This document shows, one piece after another, positions 40,230 through 48,588 of a stretch of 64,000 bases of DNA; the stretch's first letter is position 1; each line of letters begins with the position of its first letter. The stretch is from Pimelobacter simplex. GTDB lineage: Bacteria; Actinomycetota; Actinomycetes; Propionibacteriales; Nocardioidaceae. Where the stretch lies: NCBI RefSeq assembly GCF_900114845.1, contig NZ_FOUK01000005.1, forward strand, positions 314,339-378,338. Direction: 5' to 3'. Below the pieces are notes generated by a model. It saw only the letters and a list, made by a program, of their open reading frames with translations. It did not search any database and had not been told where the DNA came from. The translations under genes were made by a program, and so were the position numbers.

Positions 40230-41914
40230 CGCGAGCCACCGCGGCCAAGAAGGCCGCCCCGACTCCCGCCGCTCCCCAGGCCGCCCAGCCCGGAGGTGTC
40301 GCCTTCGTCGGCACCGGACCCGGTGACCCCGACCTGCTGACGGTGCGCGCCGTGAAGCTCATCGAGGACGCCGACGTCATCATCACCGAGGACGCCGGGC
40401 ACGCCGACATGGTCCGGATCATCCGCAACCGGGCCGCCGCCAACCGGGTGGTCGCGCCCGGCGAGCAGCCGGTCGAGCCGGTCGAGGCCGAGATCGTCGA
40501 CGGCGGCTTCGGCGAGGACGGGCAGCCGCTCACCCACGCCGCCCGCGCCAAGGTCGTCGTCAAGCAGGCCAAGCGCGGCCTGCGCGTCGTCCGCCTGCTG
40601 GGTGGCGACCCGTTCCTCTACGCCTCGGGTCCCGAGGAGGCGCAGGCGGTCGCCAAGGCGAACCTCGGCTTCGAGGTCGTCCCCGGCGTCTCGTCGGTCG
40701 CCGCGGTCCCGGCGTACGCCGGCATCCCGCTGACCACCAAGGACCACCGCGAGATGGCCGTGGTCACCTGCGGCGACAAGGTCGACTGGAGCCGGTACGC
40801 CGACACCCCGACCCTCGTCCTGCTCTCGGCCGTCGGCCAGATCGGCGACATCGCCAAGCAGCTCGTCGCCATCGGCCGCTCGCCGCAGACCCCCGTCGCG
40901 ATGACCCGGGTCGGCACCACCACCGAGCAGCAGACGATCACCTCGACGCTCGAGCACATCGCCGCCGACGCCCGCGCCGCCCGGATCTCGCCGCCGGCCA
41001 TCGTCGTCATCGGCGCCGTGGTCGACCTGCGCGAGAAGCTCTCGTGGTTCGAGACCAAGCCGATCTTCGGCTGGCGCGTCCTGGTGCCCCGCACCAAGGA
41101 GCAGTCCGCCTCGCTGTCGAACCGGATCCGCGAGTTCGGCGGCGTCCCTGAGGAGGTCCCCACGATCTCCGTCGAGCCGCCGCGCAACCCGCAGCAGATG
41201 GACAAGGCCGTCCGCGGCCTGGTCGAGGGCCGCTACGAGTGGATCGCCTTCACCTCGGTCAACGCGGTCAAGGCGGTGCGCGAGAAGTTCGAGGAGTACG
41301 GCCTCGACGCCCGCGCCTTCTCCGGCCTCAAGATCGCCGCCGTCGGCGACAAGACCGCCCAGGCGATCGCCGACTGGGGCCTGCGCGCCGACCTCGTCCC
41401 CTCGGGCGAGCAGTCCGCCGCCGGTCTCCTCGAGGTGTGGCCGGAGTACGACGAGGTGCTCGACCCGATCAACCGGGTCTTCCTCCCGCGCGCCGACATC
41501 GCCACCGAGAACCTCGTCGCCGGCCTGATCGACCTCGGCTGGGAGTGCGACGACGTCACCGCCTACCGCACCGTCCGCGCGGCCCCGCCGCCGGCGCCGA
41601 CCCGCGACGCGATCAAAACCGGCAAGTTCGACGCGGTCGTCTTCACGTCGTCCTCGACCGTGCGCAACCTGGTCGGCATCGCCGGCAAGCCGCACCCGTC
41701 GACGATCATCGCGGTGATCGGGCCCGCCACGGCCAAGACCGCCGAGGAGCACGGCCTGCGGGTCGACGTCCTGGCGCCCAAGCCGGACGTCGAGCTGCTC
41801 GTCGAGGCCCTCGCCGGCTTCGGCGCGGACCGCCGCGCCGCGCTGCTCGAGGCGGGTGAGCCGGTCACCAAGCCCAGCGACCGGAAGCCGTCTGCGCGGC
41901 GTCGCAAGGCCTGA
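40226..41914 (+). CDS. Fused uroporphyrinogen-III C-methyltransferase/uroporphyrinogen-III synthase
   Basis: 562 residues. An N-terminal CobA/SUMT domain (about 25-265) has FVGTGPGDPDLLTVRA, LLGGDPFLYASG and VPGVSSVAAVPAYAGIPLTTK. A C-terminal HemD domain (about 275-540) has VLVPRTKEQSASLSNRI and the cleft-lining FTSVNAV and FTSSSTVRNL segments. HemD cyclises hydroxymethylbilane; SUMT diverts the product to precorrin-2 and siroheme. This fusion is normal in actinobacteria. The YDxL-like position of SUMT reads TEDAGH, so methyltransferase activity is less certain than synthase activity. Last gene of the rex-hemA-hemC operon. Confidence 0.93.
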   Translation: MTRATAAKKAAPTPAAPQAAQPGGVAFVGTGPGDPDLLTVRAVKLIEDADVIITEDAGHADMVRIIRNRAAANRVVAPGEQPVEPVEAEIVDGGFGEDGQPLTHAARAKVVVKQAKRGLRVVRLLGGDPFLYASGPEEAQAVAKANLGFEVVPGVSSVAAVPAYAGIPLTTKDHREMAVVTCGDKVDWSRYADTPTLVLLSAVGQIGDIAKQLVAIGRSPQTPVAMTRVGTTTEQQTITSTLEHIAADARAARISPPAIVVIGAVVDLREKLSWFETKPIFGWRVLVPRTKEQSASLSNRIREFGGVPEEVPTISVEPPRNPQQMDKAVRGLVEGRYEWIAFTSVNAVKAVREKFEEYGLDARAFSGLKIAAVGDKTAQAIADWGLRADLVPSGEQSAAGLLEVWPEYDEVLDPINRVFLPRADIATENLVAGLIDLGWECDDVTAYRTVRAAPPPAPTRDAIKTGKFDAVVFTSSSTVRNLVGIAGKPHPSTIIAVIGPATAKTAEEHGLRVDVLAPKPDVELLVEALAGFGADRRAALLEAGEPVTKPSDRKPSARRRKA

Positions 41915-41929
41915 GCGTCCTCGCCGGGC

Positions 41930-41961
41930 GGCAGTTTCACCGCCTAGGCGGTGAAACTGCC
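41930..41961. repeat. Palindromic element, copy 1 (perfect 32-base palindrome)
   Basis: GGCAGTTTCACCGCCT is followed at once by its reverse complement. It begins 15 bases after the cobA/hemD stop. It can act as a terminator of the rex-hem operon, but its near-identity with copy 2 (91% of the arm) suggests a repeat family. Confidence 0.8.
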
Positions 41962-41990
41962 GGTTGGCGTCGGGATATCCGTGCGCTAAG

Positions 41991-42024
41991 GGGCAGTTTC
42001 ACCGCCTAAGCGGTGAAACTGCCC
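41991..42024. repeat. Palindromic element, copy 2 (15-bp arms, CTAA loop)
   Basis: GGGCAGTTTCACCGC, loop CTAA, then GCGGTGAAACTGCCC. Same core as copy 1 with G to A in the centre. The two copies are 29 bases apart in a head-to-tail arrangement, 64 bases before the ECF sigma gene. Confidence 0.8.
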
Positions 42025-42087
42025 AGCGTCTCCATGCAACCTGGTGCCGTGGTCACCACGTTGAGTCGGGCATGGAGCGAGTGAGCG

Positions 42088-42639
42088 ATGCCTGAGCGGC
42101 GCGACGAAGACGCGTTCGTCGCGTTCGCCCAGGGCGCCCGCGGGCGGCTGCGGAGCACGGCATACCTCCTGTGCGGCGACTGGGACCGCGCGGCGGACCA
42201 CGTCCAGGAGGCCCTGATCCGGGTGTACGTCGCGTGGCCGCGGCTCACCAAGGCCGGCCGCGAGTACGGCTACGCCCGCAAGGCACTGGTCAGCGTCGTG
42301 CTGGACCACGCCCGCCGGCGTTCGAGCACGGAGGTCGTCGCCGACGTCGACGCCTCCATCGGCGCGGGCTACTCCGTCGACTCGGGCTACGACCTGGCCG
42401 AGCAGGTGACCGCGCGGGCGGCGCTGCTCGCCGTGCTGGCGGACCTGCCGCCGCGGCAGCGGGCGTGCGTCGTCCTGCGGTACTTCGAGGACCTCAGCGT
42501 CGCCGACGCGGCGCGGGCCCTGGGCTGCAGCGAGGGCACCGTCAAGAGCCAGACCGCGCGGGCGCTCGACCGGCTCCGCTCCGTGTTCGAGGACTCGCCG
42601 CTCGGCGAGCTGACCGTCGGAGGAGGCACCTCATGGTGA
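42088..42639 (+). CDS. SigE-family ECF RNA polymerase sigma factor
   Basis: 183 residues. Region 2 (AFVAFAQGARGRLRSTAYLLCGDWDRAADHVQEALIRVYVAWPRL) and region 4 (LPPRQRACVVLRYFEDLSVADAARALGCSEGTVKSQTARALDRLR) are typical of the actinobacterial SigE-like ECF group, many members of which occur per genome. Its eight-base overlap with the next gene suggests that gene is a partner. Ribosome binding site GGAGCGAG precedes the ATG. Confidence 0.92.
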   Translation: MPERRDEDAFVAFAQGARGRLRSTAYLLCGDWDRAADHVQEALIRVYVAWPRLTKAGREYGYARKALVSVVLDHARRRSSTEVVADVDASIGAGYSVDSGYDLAEQVTARAALLAVLADLPPRQRACVVLRYFEDLSVADAARALGCSEGTVKSQTARALDRLRSVFEDSPLGELTVGGGTSW

Positions 42640-43997
42640 ACGACGTGCGTGCACTGCTGCAGGAGGCCGTGGCGGACCCGCCCGGCGACGAGACCGACCT
42701 GTCCGCCGTCCTGCTCGGGGGGCGGCAGCGGGTGCGCCGGCGCCGGGGTGGGGGCGTGCTCGGGTCGACGGTCGCGCTCGGTGTCGCCGCGGCGACGCTC
42801 ACGCTGGTGACCTCCGGCGGAGCCGATCCGGGTCGGGTGGCCGAGCACCGGGTGCCGCGGCCCGAGGGGCCGGTGCTCCGGGTCTCCGACGCGGGGACGG
42901 CGGTCGAGGGTCGCGACTACGACCTGCTCGCGTCGTACACGAACCGGGACCTGGAGAGTCGCAACGGGCAGTACTTCGACGGCGTCACCGACGACGGCCT
43001 GATCCTTTTCCGCGACGGGCCGCACGGCCTCCGCAACCGGGTGCGGTGGGCGCTGCGCGACCCCGCCACCGGCGTGAACGACTGGCTGCCGGACCCGCCG
43101 GCCGGCGTCGACCAGCCGCGGGCCCTCCGGCTCGGCGCGGACCGGCTCTACTTCCTCGCCACCCCGCTCGACGGGCGCGGCCCGTTCCGGCTCCTCGTCC
43201 TCGACCGGGCCACCCGGACCTGGTCGACCCTGGTCTGGCCCGGCCTGCCCCGTGCCGAGGAGTACGACGCCGCGTTCGGCCCCGACGGCCGGATCTACGT
43301 GGGCGTGCAGGCCGCCGCCGCGTCCCCGCCGCCCGGCGGCTGGCCGACCGGTCCCGACGGCGAGGCGGACGACGCCGCGGCCGAGGACGACACCAACGAC
43401 CTGTGGTCGGTCGCGCCCGGTGACCTCGCCGACGTCCGCGACGAGAAGACCCGGGTGGGCGTCTTCACCTTCACCGAGAGCGCTCTCGTGTGGACCACGC
43501 AGCGCGACGGGACGCGCGAGCAGGTGCACGTGCGGGACCTGCGGACCGGCGCCGAGCACGACTTCGACCCGCGGCTCGGGGCGCGCTGCAACGTCCTGTC
43601 GTTCCGGGCCAGCGGCGACCGGATCGTGATCGGGCAGTACTGCGGCACCTACGACGACGGCCGCGACGACCGGATCCAGGTCCTGACGACCGACGGCGAG
43701 ACCGTGACCACCCTCCAGGGCGACTCGATCGACGGCTGGCTCGCCGACGGCTCCGGCGACGGCCACCTCGTGCAGGTCCGGGCCTGGCGGCCCGACCAGG
43801 AGGGCGACCTCGTGTACGACCTCGACACCGACCGCCTGCTCCGGGTGAGCGACTCCGTCTCGTCGTGGTCGATGGGCGGACCGGTGCCCGCGGGCTCGCT
43901 GCTGGTCGACCGCGCCTACGGCGAGGACGGCGGGAGCTCCGCGTCGATGATCCCCGACAAGGGTGCTGTCCAGTGGCTCATCCGGTGGCGCTCCTAG
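42633..43997 (+). CDS. Membrane-anchored protein, probable sigma-factor partner with beta-propeller-like domain
   Basis: 454 residues. A short N-terminal cytoplasmic segment (VNDVRALLQEAVADPPGDETDLSAVL) with a basic RQRVRRRRGG stretch, a membrane helix at about 40-60, and a long extracytoplasmic region with repeated strands and WxxxxP/D patterns (LYFLATPLDGRGPFRLLVLD, IYVGVQ, VTTLQGDSIDGWLADGS) that suggests a beta-propeller. This layout is common for the product following SigE-like ECF genes and may modulate the sigma factor, but no anti-sigma motif is clear. Confidence 0.78.
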   Translation: MVNDVRALLQEAVADPPGDETDLSAVLLGGRQRVRRRRGGGVLGSTVALGVAAATLTLVTSGGADPGRVAEHRVPRPEGPVLRVSDAGTAVEGRDYDLLASYTNRDLESRNGQYFDGVTDDGLILFRDGPHGLRNRVRWALRDPATGVNDWLPDPPAGVDQPRALRLGADRLYFLATPLDGRGPFRLLVLDRATRTWSTLVWPGLPRAEEYDAAFGPDGRIYVGVQAAAASPPPGGWPTGPDGEADDAAAEDDTNDLWSVAPGDLADVRDEKTRVGVFTFTESALVWTTQRDGTREQVHVRDLRTGAEHDFDPRLGARCNVLSFRASGDRIVIGQYCGTYDDGRDDRIQVLTTDGETVTTLQGDSIDGWLADGSGDGHLVQVRAWRPDQEGDLVYDLDTDRLLRVSDSVSSWSMGGPVPAGSLLVDRAYGEDGGSSASMIPDKGAVQWLIRWRS

Positions 43998-44000
43998 ACT
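43995..44000 (+). promoter_or_regulatory. -10 box (TAGACT), probable leaderless hemB promoter
   Basis: TAGACT ends eight bases before the hemB ATG at 44008. GGAGG lies only one base before the ATG, too close for normal use. This would let hemB be expressed apart from the ECF genes upstream. Confidence 0.5.
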
Positions 44001-44007
44001 CGGAGGC

Positions 44008-45006
44008 ATGAGCGACTTCCTGCGTCCCGTCGTCCGCCCCCGCCGTCTCCGGACCACGGCGGCGATGCGGGACCTCGTCGCCGAGACCACCCTGCGCCCC
44101 AGCCAGCTCGTGCTCCCCGCGTTCGTCCGCGAGGGCGCGAGCGAGCCGATCCCGATCGGCTCGATGCCCGGCGTCGTCCAGCACACCCGCGACTCGCTCC
44201 GGAAGGCGGCGACTGAGGCGGCCGAGGCCGGGCTGCGCGGCATCATGCTCTTCGGCGTCCCCGAGACCAAGGACGCCGTCGGGTCGGGAGCCACCGATCC
44301 CGACGGCATCCTCAACGTGGCGCTGGCCGACGTCGCCGCGGAGGTGGGGGACGCGCTGGTCGTGATGAGCGACCTGTGCCTCGACGAGTTCACCGACCAC
44401 GGTCACTGTGGCGTCCTCGACGCCGCCGGGCGCGTCGACAACGACGCCACCCTCGAGCGGTACGCCGAGATGGCCGTCGTCCAGGCCCGGGCCGGCGCGG
44501 CCCTGGTCGGCCCCAGCGGCATGATGGACGGCCAGGTCGCGGTGGTCCGCGACGCGCTCGACGAGGCGGGGTTCACCGACACCGGCATCCTGGCCTACTC
44601 GGCCAAGTACGCCTCCGCCTTCTACGGTCCCTTCCGCGAGGCCGTCGACAGCGCCCTCCAGGGCGACCGCCGCACCTACCAGCAGGACGGGCGGCGCAAC
44701 GCCCGCGAGGGCGTTCGGGAGATGCTCCTCGACCTCGAGGAGGGCGCCGACATCGTCATGGTCAAGCCGGCCCTGGCCTACCTCGACGTGCTCCGCCAGG
44801 TCGCCGACGCGGCCGGTGAGCTCGGGGTGCCGGTGGCGGCGTACAACATCTCGGGGGAGTACTCCATGGTCGAGGCCGCCGCGGCCAACGGCTGGATCGA
44901 CCGGGAGGCGGCGATCCTCGAGACGCTGACGTCGATCCGCCGGGCGGGCGCGGACATGATCCTGACCTACTGGGCGACCGAGGCCGCGGGGCTGCTGCAG
45001 CGCTGA
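44008..45006 (+). CDS. hemB: Delta-aminolevulinic acid dehydratase (porphobilinogen synthase)
   Basis: Condenses two 5-aminolevulinate to porphobilinogen. 332 residues: SDLCLDEFTDHGHCG is the metal-site region, SAKYASAFYGPFREA holds one active-site lysine and MVKPALAYLDVLR the Schiff-base lysine; AYNISGEYSMV follows. The metal site keeps two of the three cysteines of zinc-type enzymes with an Asp at the second place, so the metal dependence is uncertain. It completes the heme genes begun at hemA. Confidence 0.96.
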   Translation: MSDFLRPVVRPRRLRTTAAMRDLVAETTLRPSQLVLPAFVREGASEPIPIGSMPGVVQHTRDSLRKAATEAAEAGLRGIMLFGVPETKDAVGSGATDPDGILNVALADVAAEVGDALVVMSDLCLDEFTDHGHCGVLDAAGRVDNDATLERYAEMAVVQARAGAALVGPSGMMDGQVAVVRDALDEAGFTDTGILAYSAKYASAFYGPFREAVDSALQGDRRTYQQDGRRNAREGVREMLLDLEEGADIVMVKPALAYLDVLRQVADAAGELGVPVAAYNISGEYSMVEAAAANGWIDREAAILETLTSIRRAGADMILTYWATEAAGLLQR

Positions 45007-45029
45007 GCCCAGCCGGGCACCGGCCGAGC

Positions 45030-45074
45030 AAAAAGACGAGAGCCCCGGACCGGGGGGTGGGTCCGGGGCTCTCG
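45030..45074. terminator. Bidirectional terminator between hemB and the lytic transglycosylase gene
   Basis: CGAGAGCCCCGGAC (45037-45050) pairs over 14 bases with GTCCGGGGCTCTCG (45061-45074). On the minus strand it is followed by TTTTT (45034-45030), a true intrinsic terminator for the transglycosylase; on the plus strand it is followed by GTTT after a few bases. Confidence 0.85.
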
Positions 45075-45095
45075 CACGTTTCGGTGCGGAGGTGG

Positions 45096-46319
45096 CTACG
45101 GCGTCTTGAGGCCGTAGCTCACGAGGCAGCCGAGCAGCTGCACGGTCTGGGTCAGCTTGGGGTACTCGGCGCGGCACGCGTCGGCCGCCTCCTGCTTGGT
45201 CAGCAGGCCGAGGACGCCGCTGATCAGACCGGAGGTGACGGCGCCGACACCCTCGTCGACACCCTCGACCACCGGGTCGAGCGGGGTCTTCGGAGGCGTG
45301 GGCTTGGTCGGCGGGGTGGTCGGCTTGCCGCCCGGGTTGCCGGGGTTGCCCGGGTTGGTCGGCGTGCCACCGGGGGTGCCGGTGCCGGGGGTGTCGGTGC
45401 CACCGCCGGTGGAGCCCTTGCCGCCGCCCTTCGAGCCGTTCTTGCCCGGCTTGATGTTCTTGGGACCGTCGACGCCGAAGCTCGGCGGCTCGGGGACGAT
45501 GTAGCCCGCGGCCGTGGAGTTGTTCGGGACCGAGGTGAAGTCGCCCTCGAGGTAGGCGTTCATGATCTTGAGGACCAGGTCGACGTAGGCCTGGCTGTGG
45601 TTGTAGCGGTAGACCGCGGCGCGCTGGCCGACGACGGTCGACAGGTCGCCGTCACCGGAGCAGAGGTAGACGGCGGCGGCGAGCGCGGCGTCGTCGATGT
45701 CCTGCGGGTCGCGACGGCCGTCGTCGTCGGCGTCGACGCCGACGACCTGCCAGGTCGAGGGGATGAACTGCATCGGGCCGACGGCGCGGTCCCACTGCGG
45801 GTCGTTGTCGTAGACGCCGGCGTCGGTGTCGGAGATCGCCTTGGTGCCCTTGCGGCCGTTGAGCGCGGGGCCGAAGACGCCCGGGGTCGCCATGCCGTCG
45901 TCGTTGAGGACGTTGCCCCCGACGCGGCCGTGGTCGGACTCGACGCGACCGATGGCGGCGATGAGCTGCCAGGTGATGTTGCAGGTCTTGTCGGCGGAGT
46001 TGATCACCGTCTCGGCCCGCTGGTACGCCGCGAGCGCGGCGGCCGGGATCGCGTTGGTCGACGCGGCGGAGACGATGCCCGCCTCGTTGCCGTCGTCGAT
46101 GCCCTCGACGGTGGCCGGGTCGGACAGGCTCGCCGGGTCCTCGATGGACTCCTCGGGGACGCTGGTGCCGTCGGTGACCTGACCGGGCGACTCGGCGGCG
46201 GCGACGGGGGCGCTGACGCCACCGATCCCGGCGACCGAGGCGGTCCAGGCTGCCGACAGCAGAGCGAGCGGAATGATGGTGGCGGCGCGTTGCAGCCGTC
46301 CCAGTCGCTTCCTCGTCAT
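45096..46319 (-). CDS. Secreted lytic murein transglycosylase
   Basis: 407 residues. Signal peptide (MTRKRLGRLQRAATIIPLALLSAAWTASVAG), then an SLT/MltB-like lysozyme-fold domain: catalytic glutamate in AAIGRVESDHGRVGG, the family motif AVGPMQFIPSTW and DPQDIDDAALAAAVYLC. A Gly/Pro/Thr/Lys-rich linker (about 290-345) leads to a short C-terminal segment with two Cys. It cleaves peptidoglycan strands in growth or cell separation. GGGAGAGA precedes the ATG. The upstream BldN-type promoter (46441-46469) suggests control by the sigma factor 16 kb away. Confidence 0.9.
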   Translation of the reverse strand: MTRKRLGRLQRAATIIPLALLSAAWTASVAGIGGVSAPVAAAESPGQVTDGTSVPEESIEDPASLSDPATVEGIDDGNEAGIVSAASTNAIPAAALAAYQRAETVINSADKTCNITWQLIAAIGRVESDHGRVGGNVLNDDGMATPGVFGPALNGRKGTKAISDTDAGVYDNDPQWDRAVGPMQFIPSTWQVVGVDADDDGRRDPQDIDDAALAAAVYLCSGDGDLSTVVGQRAAVYRYNHSQAYVDLVLKIMNAYLEGDFTSVPNNSTAAGYIVPEPPSFGVDGPKNIKPGKNGSKGGGKGSTGGGTDTPGTGTPGGTPTNPGNPGNPGGKPTTPPTKPTPPKTPLDPVVEGVDEGVGAVTSGLISGVLGLLTKQEAADACRAEYPKLTQTVQLLGCLVSYGLKTP

Positions 46320-46440
46320 GTCGTATCTCTCCCCATGGCCATGTGGCCGTCTCGCGTGAGCCGCTCCCTCAGCGCCCACCTGATCGGTCGCGCACGGCGT
46401 GCTGACCCCAGTGCAGGTCCGCTCGACGGGCGACACTTGG

Positions 46441-46469
46441 CCAACGAATCGTGACACACCGACGTTACG
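46441..46469 (-). promoter_or_regulatory. BldN-type promoter upstream of the lytic transglycosylase
   Basis: Minus strand: -35 CGTAAC (46469-46464), 17 bases, -10 CGTTGG (46446-46441), the same hexamers and spacing as at 29769-29797. The last bases of both spacers also agree (CGATT before CGTTGG). Transcription would start near 46434, giving a leader of about 115 bases. Confidence 0.66.
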
Positions 46470-46477
46470 GGTGTCAC
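46451..46477. promoter_or_regulatory. Inverted repeat across the transglycosylase promoter
   Basis: GTGACAC (46451-46457) and GTGTCAC (46471-46477) are perfect inverted arms 13 bases apart. They flank the -35 element of the BldN-type promoter, so a repressor or activator could bind here. No regulator is assigned. Confidence 0.35.
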
Positions 46478-46573
46478 ATGTTCCGTCGGACAACGTGAGC
46501 CACGTGATATGGACGGGTGTCCAAGACCGACCGCGGTGCGGGTCCATTAGGGCCCATCGGCGACAATGGCGCG

Positions 46574-47896
46574 GTGCCCGCACCACTGACCTCCGGCTCC
46601 GAGGCGCTCTTCGCCCGAGCCCGTGCCGTGACGCCGGGCGGCGTCAATTCCCCGGTCCGCGCGTTCAACGCGGTCGGGGGCACGCCGCGCTTCATCCGTG
46701 AGGCCACCGGGCCCTGGCTCACCGACGTCGACGGCAACACCTACGTCGACCTGATCTGCTCGTGGGGCCCGATGCTGCTCGGCCACGCCCACCCGGCGGT
46801 GGTCGAGGCGGTCCAGACCGCCGCGGCCCGCGGCTCGTCGTACGGGACGCCGACCGAGGGCGAGGTGGCCCTCGTCGAGGCGATCGTGGCCCGCACCCCG
46901 GTCGAGCGCCTGCGCCTGGTCTCGTCGGGCACCGAGGCGACCATGTCGGCCATCCGGCTCGCCCGCGGGTTCACCGGCCGCGACGTGGTCGTGAAGTTCG
47001 CCGGCTGCTACCACGGTCACGTCGACTCGCTCCTCGCCGCGGCGGGCTCCGGGCTGACCACCTTCTCGCTCCCGGGGACGCCGGGGGTGCCGGCCAGCTC
47101 CACCGAGCTCACGCTCGTGCTGCCCTACAACGACCGCGCCGCGGTCACCGCGGCCTTCGCCGAGCACGGCGACCGCATCGCCTGCCTGATCACCGAGGCC
47201 GCGCCGGGCAACATGGGCGTCGTCCCGCCGGCGCCGGGCTTCAACCAGTTCCTCGCCGAGACCTGCCGGGCCCACGGCGCGCTGTTCGTCAGCGACGAGG
47301 TGATGACCGGCTTCCGCGTCTCGAAGGCGGGGCAGTGGGGGACCGACGGCGCGGTCGAGGGCTGGGCCCCCGACCTGATGACCTTCGGCAAGGTGATGGG
47401 CGGCGGCTTCCCGGCCGCGGCGTTCGGCGGTCGCGCCGACGTGATGTCGCACCTGGCGCCCGAGGGGCCGGTCTACCAGGCGGGCACCCTCTCCGGTAAC
47501 CCCGTCGCCACCGCGGCCGGCCTCGCCACGCTCACCGCCGCCGACGACGCCGTCTACGACCGGATCGGCGTGGTCGCCGACGCGCTGCGCGCCGGGATCG
47601 CCGAGACGTTCACCGCGGCCGGCCTGCCCCACGTCATCCAGTCGACCGGCTCGATGTTCTCGGTCTTCCTCACCGACGCCCCGGTCACGAGCTACGACGA
47701 GGCGCAGCGCACCGACGTCGCGGCCTACGGCGCGCTCTTCCACGCGATGCTCGACCAGGGGGTCCACCTCCCGCCGTCGGCGTACGAGGCCTGGTTCGTC
47801 TCCTCCTCCCACGACGACCGTGCGGTCCAGCAGGTCCTCGACGCGCTGCCTGCCGCCGCGACCGCGGCCGCCGCGGCCCAGGGGGGCACCCGATGA
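46574..47896 (+). CDS. hemL: Glutamate-1-semialdehyde 2,1-aminomutase
   Basis: PLP enzyme that converts glutamate semialdehyde to 5-aminolevulinate. About 440 residues: VTPGGVNSPVRAF, VDLICSWGPMLLGHAHP, SSGTEATMSAIRLARG, GCYHGHVDSLL, DEVMTGFR and the PLP lysine in TFGKVMGGGFPAAA. GTG at 46574 is chosen on homology; GTG at 46517 would add 19 low-complexity residues. A GACAAT box ends six bases before the chosen start, so the transcript may be leaderless. It leads the operon that ends with cytochrome c maturation genes, as in mycobacteria. Confidence 0.95.
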   Translation: MPAPLTSGSEALFARARAVTPGGVNSPVRAFNAVGGTPRFIREATGPWLTDVDGNTYVDLICSWGPMLLGHAHPAVVEAVQTAAARGSSYGTPTEGEVALVEAIVARTPVERLRLVSSGTEATMSAIRLARGFTGRDVVVKFAGCYHGHVDSLLAAAGSGLTTFSLPGTPGVPASSTELTLVLPYNDRAAVTAAFAEHGDRIACLITEAAPGNMGVVPPAPGFNQFLAETCRAHGALFVSDEVMTGFRVSKAGQWGTDGAVEGWAPDLMTFGKVMGGGFPAAAFGGRADVMSHLAPEGPVYQAGTLSGNPVATAAGLATLTAADDAVYDRIGVVADALRAGIAETFTAAGLPHVIQSTGSMFSVFLTDAPVTSYDEAQRTDVAAYGALFHAMLDQGVHLPPSAYEAWFVSSSHDDRAVQQVLDALPAAATAAAAAQGGTR

Positions 47897-48588
47897 CCAC
47901 ACCCGACACCGTCGTCCACCTGGTCCGCCACGGCGAGGTGCACAACCCCGGCGGCATCCTCTACGGCCGCCGCGACGGCTTCCACCTCTCGGTGCGCGGC
48001 CGGGCGATGGCCGACCGGGTCGCCGACCACCTCCAGGGCAACGACGTCACCCTGATCCGCTCCTCGCCCCTCGAGCGCGCCCGCGAGACGGCGGCGCCGC
48101 TGGCGGCCGCGCTGGGGCTCGAGGTCGGCGTCGAGCCGCGGGTGATCGAGTCCGAGAACAGGTTCGAGGGGATGACCTTCGGCAAGGGCAACAACGCGCT
48201 GCGCAACCCGCTGCTGTGGCGCCACCTCTACAACCCGTTCAAGCCGTCGTGGGGCGAGCCCTACCGGGCGATCGTCGAGCGGATGATGGCCGCCGTCCAC
48301 GACGCCCGCCGCGACGCGGCCGGCCACGAGGCGGTGCTGGTCTCGCACCAGCTGCCGATCTGGACCACCCGGCTCAGCGTCGAGGGCCGCTCGTTCCTGC
48401 ACGACCCGCGCAAGCGCCAGTGCACGCTGTGCTCGGTCACCTCGTTCGGCTTCGCCGGCGACGACCTGGTCCAGGTCTCCTACGCCGAGCCCGCCATCGA
48501 CCTGATCCCGACCGGCGACATCGCCGCGCCGTTCTCGGCCGGTGACGCGCCCGAGGAGAACAAACCCGAGGGGACGCCGCCGGCATGA
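47893..48588 (+). CDS. Histidine phosphatase (phosphoglycerate-mutase-like)
   Basis: 231 residues. The RHG motif in HLVRHGEVHNP (phospho-accepting His), SSPLERARETAAPLA and the second active-site His in VLVSHQLPIW place it in the histidine phosphatase superfamily; substrate unknown. ATGA overlap with hemL and with the next gene. The same gene sits between hemL and the tlpA-like gene in mycobacteria. Confidence 0.9.
   Translation: MTTPDTVVHLVRHGEVHNPGGILYGRRDGFHLSVRGRAMADRVADHLQGNDVTLIRSSPLERARETAAPLAAALGLEVGVEPRVIESENRFEGMTFGKGNNALRNPLLWRHLYNPFKPSWGEPYRAIVERMMAAVHDARRDAAGHEAVLVSHQLPIWTTRLSVEGRSFLHDPRKRQCTLCSVTSFGFAGDDLVQVSYAEPAIDLIPTGDIAAPFSAGDAPEENKPEGTPPA

Noticed and set aside
45290..45440. 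DNA repeat array in the transglycosylase gene
   Set aside because: The repeats encode a Gly/Pro/Thr linker between domains; they are coding low complexity, not a CRISPR or satellite.
46320..46516. ydaO-type (cyclic di-AMP) riboswitch before the transglycosylase
   Set aside because: Such riboswitches precede cell-wall hydrolase genes in actinobacteria and disA is nearby, but I find none of the conserved blocks in the leader.
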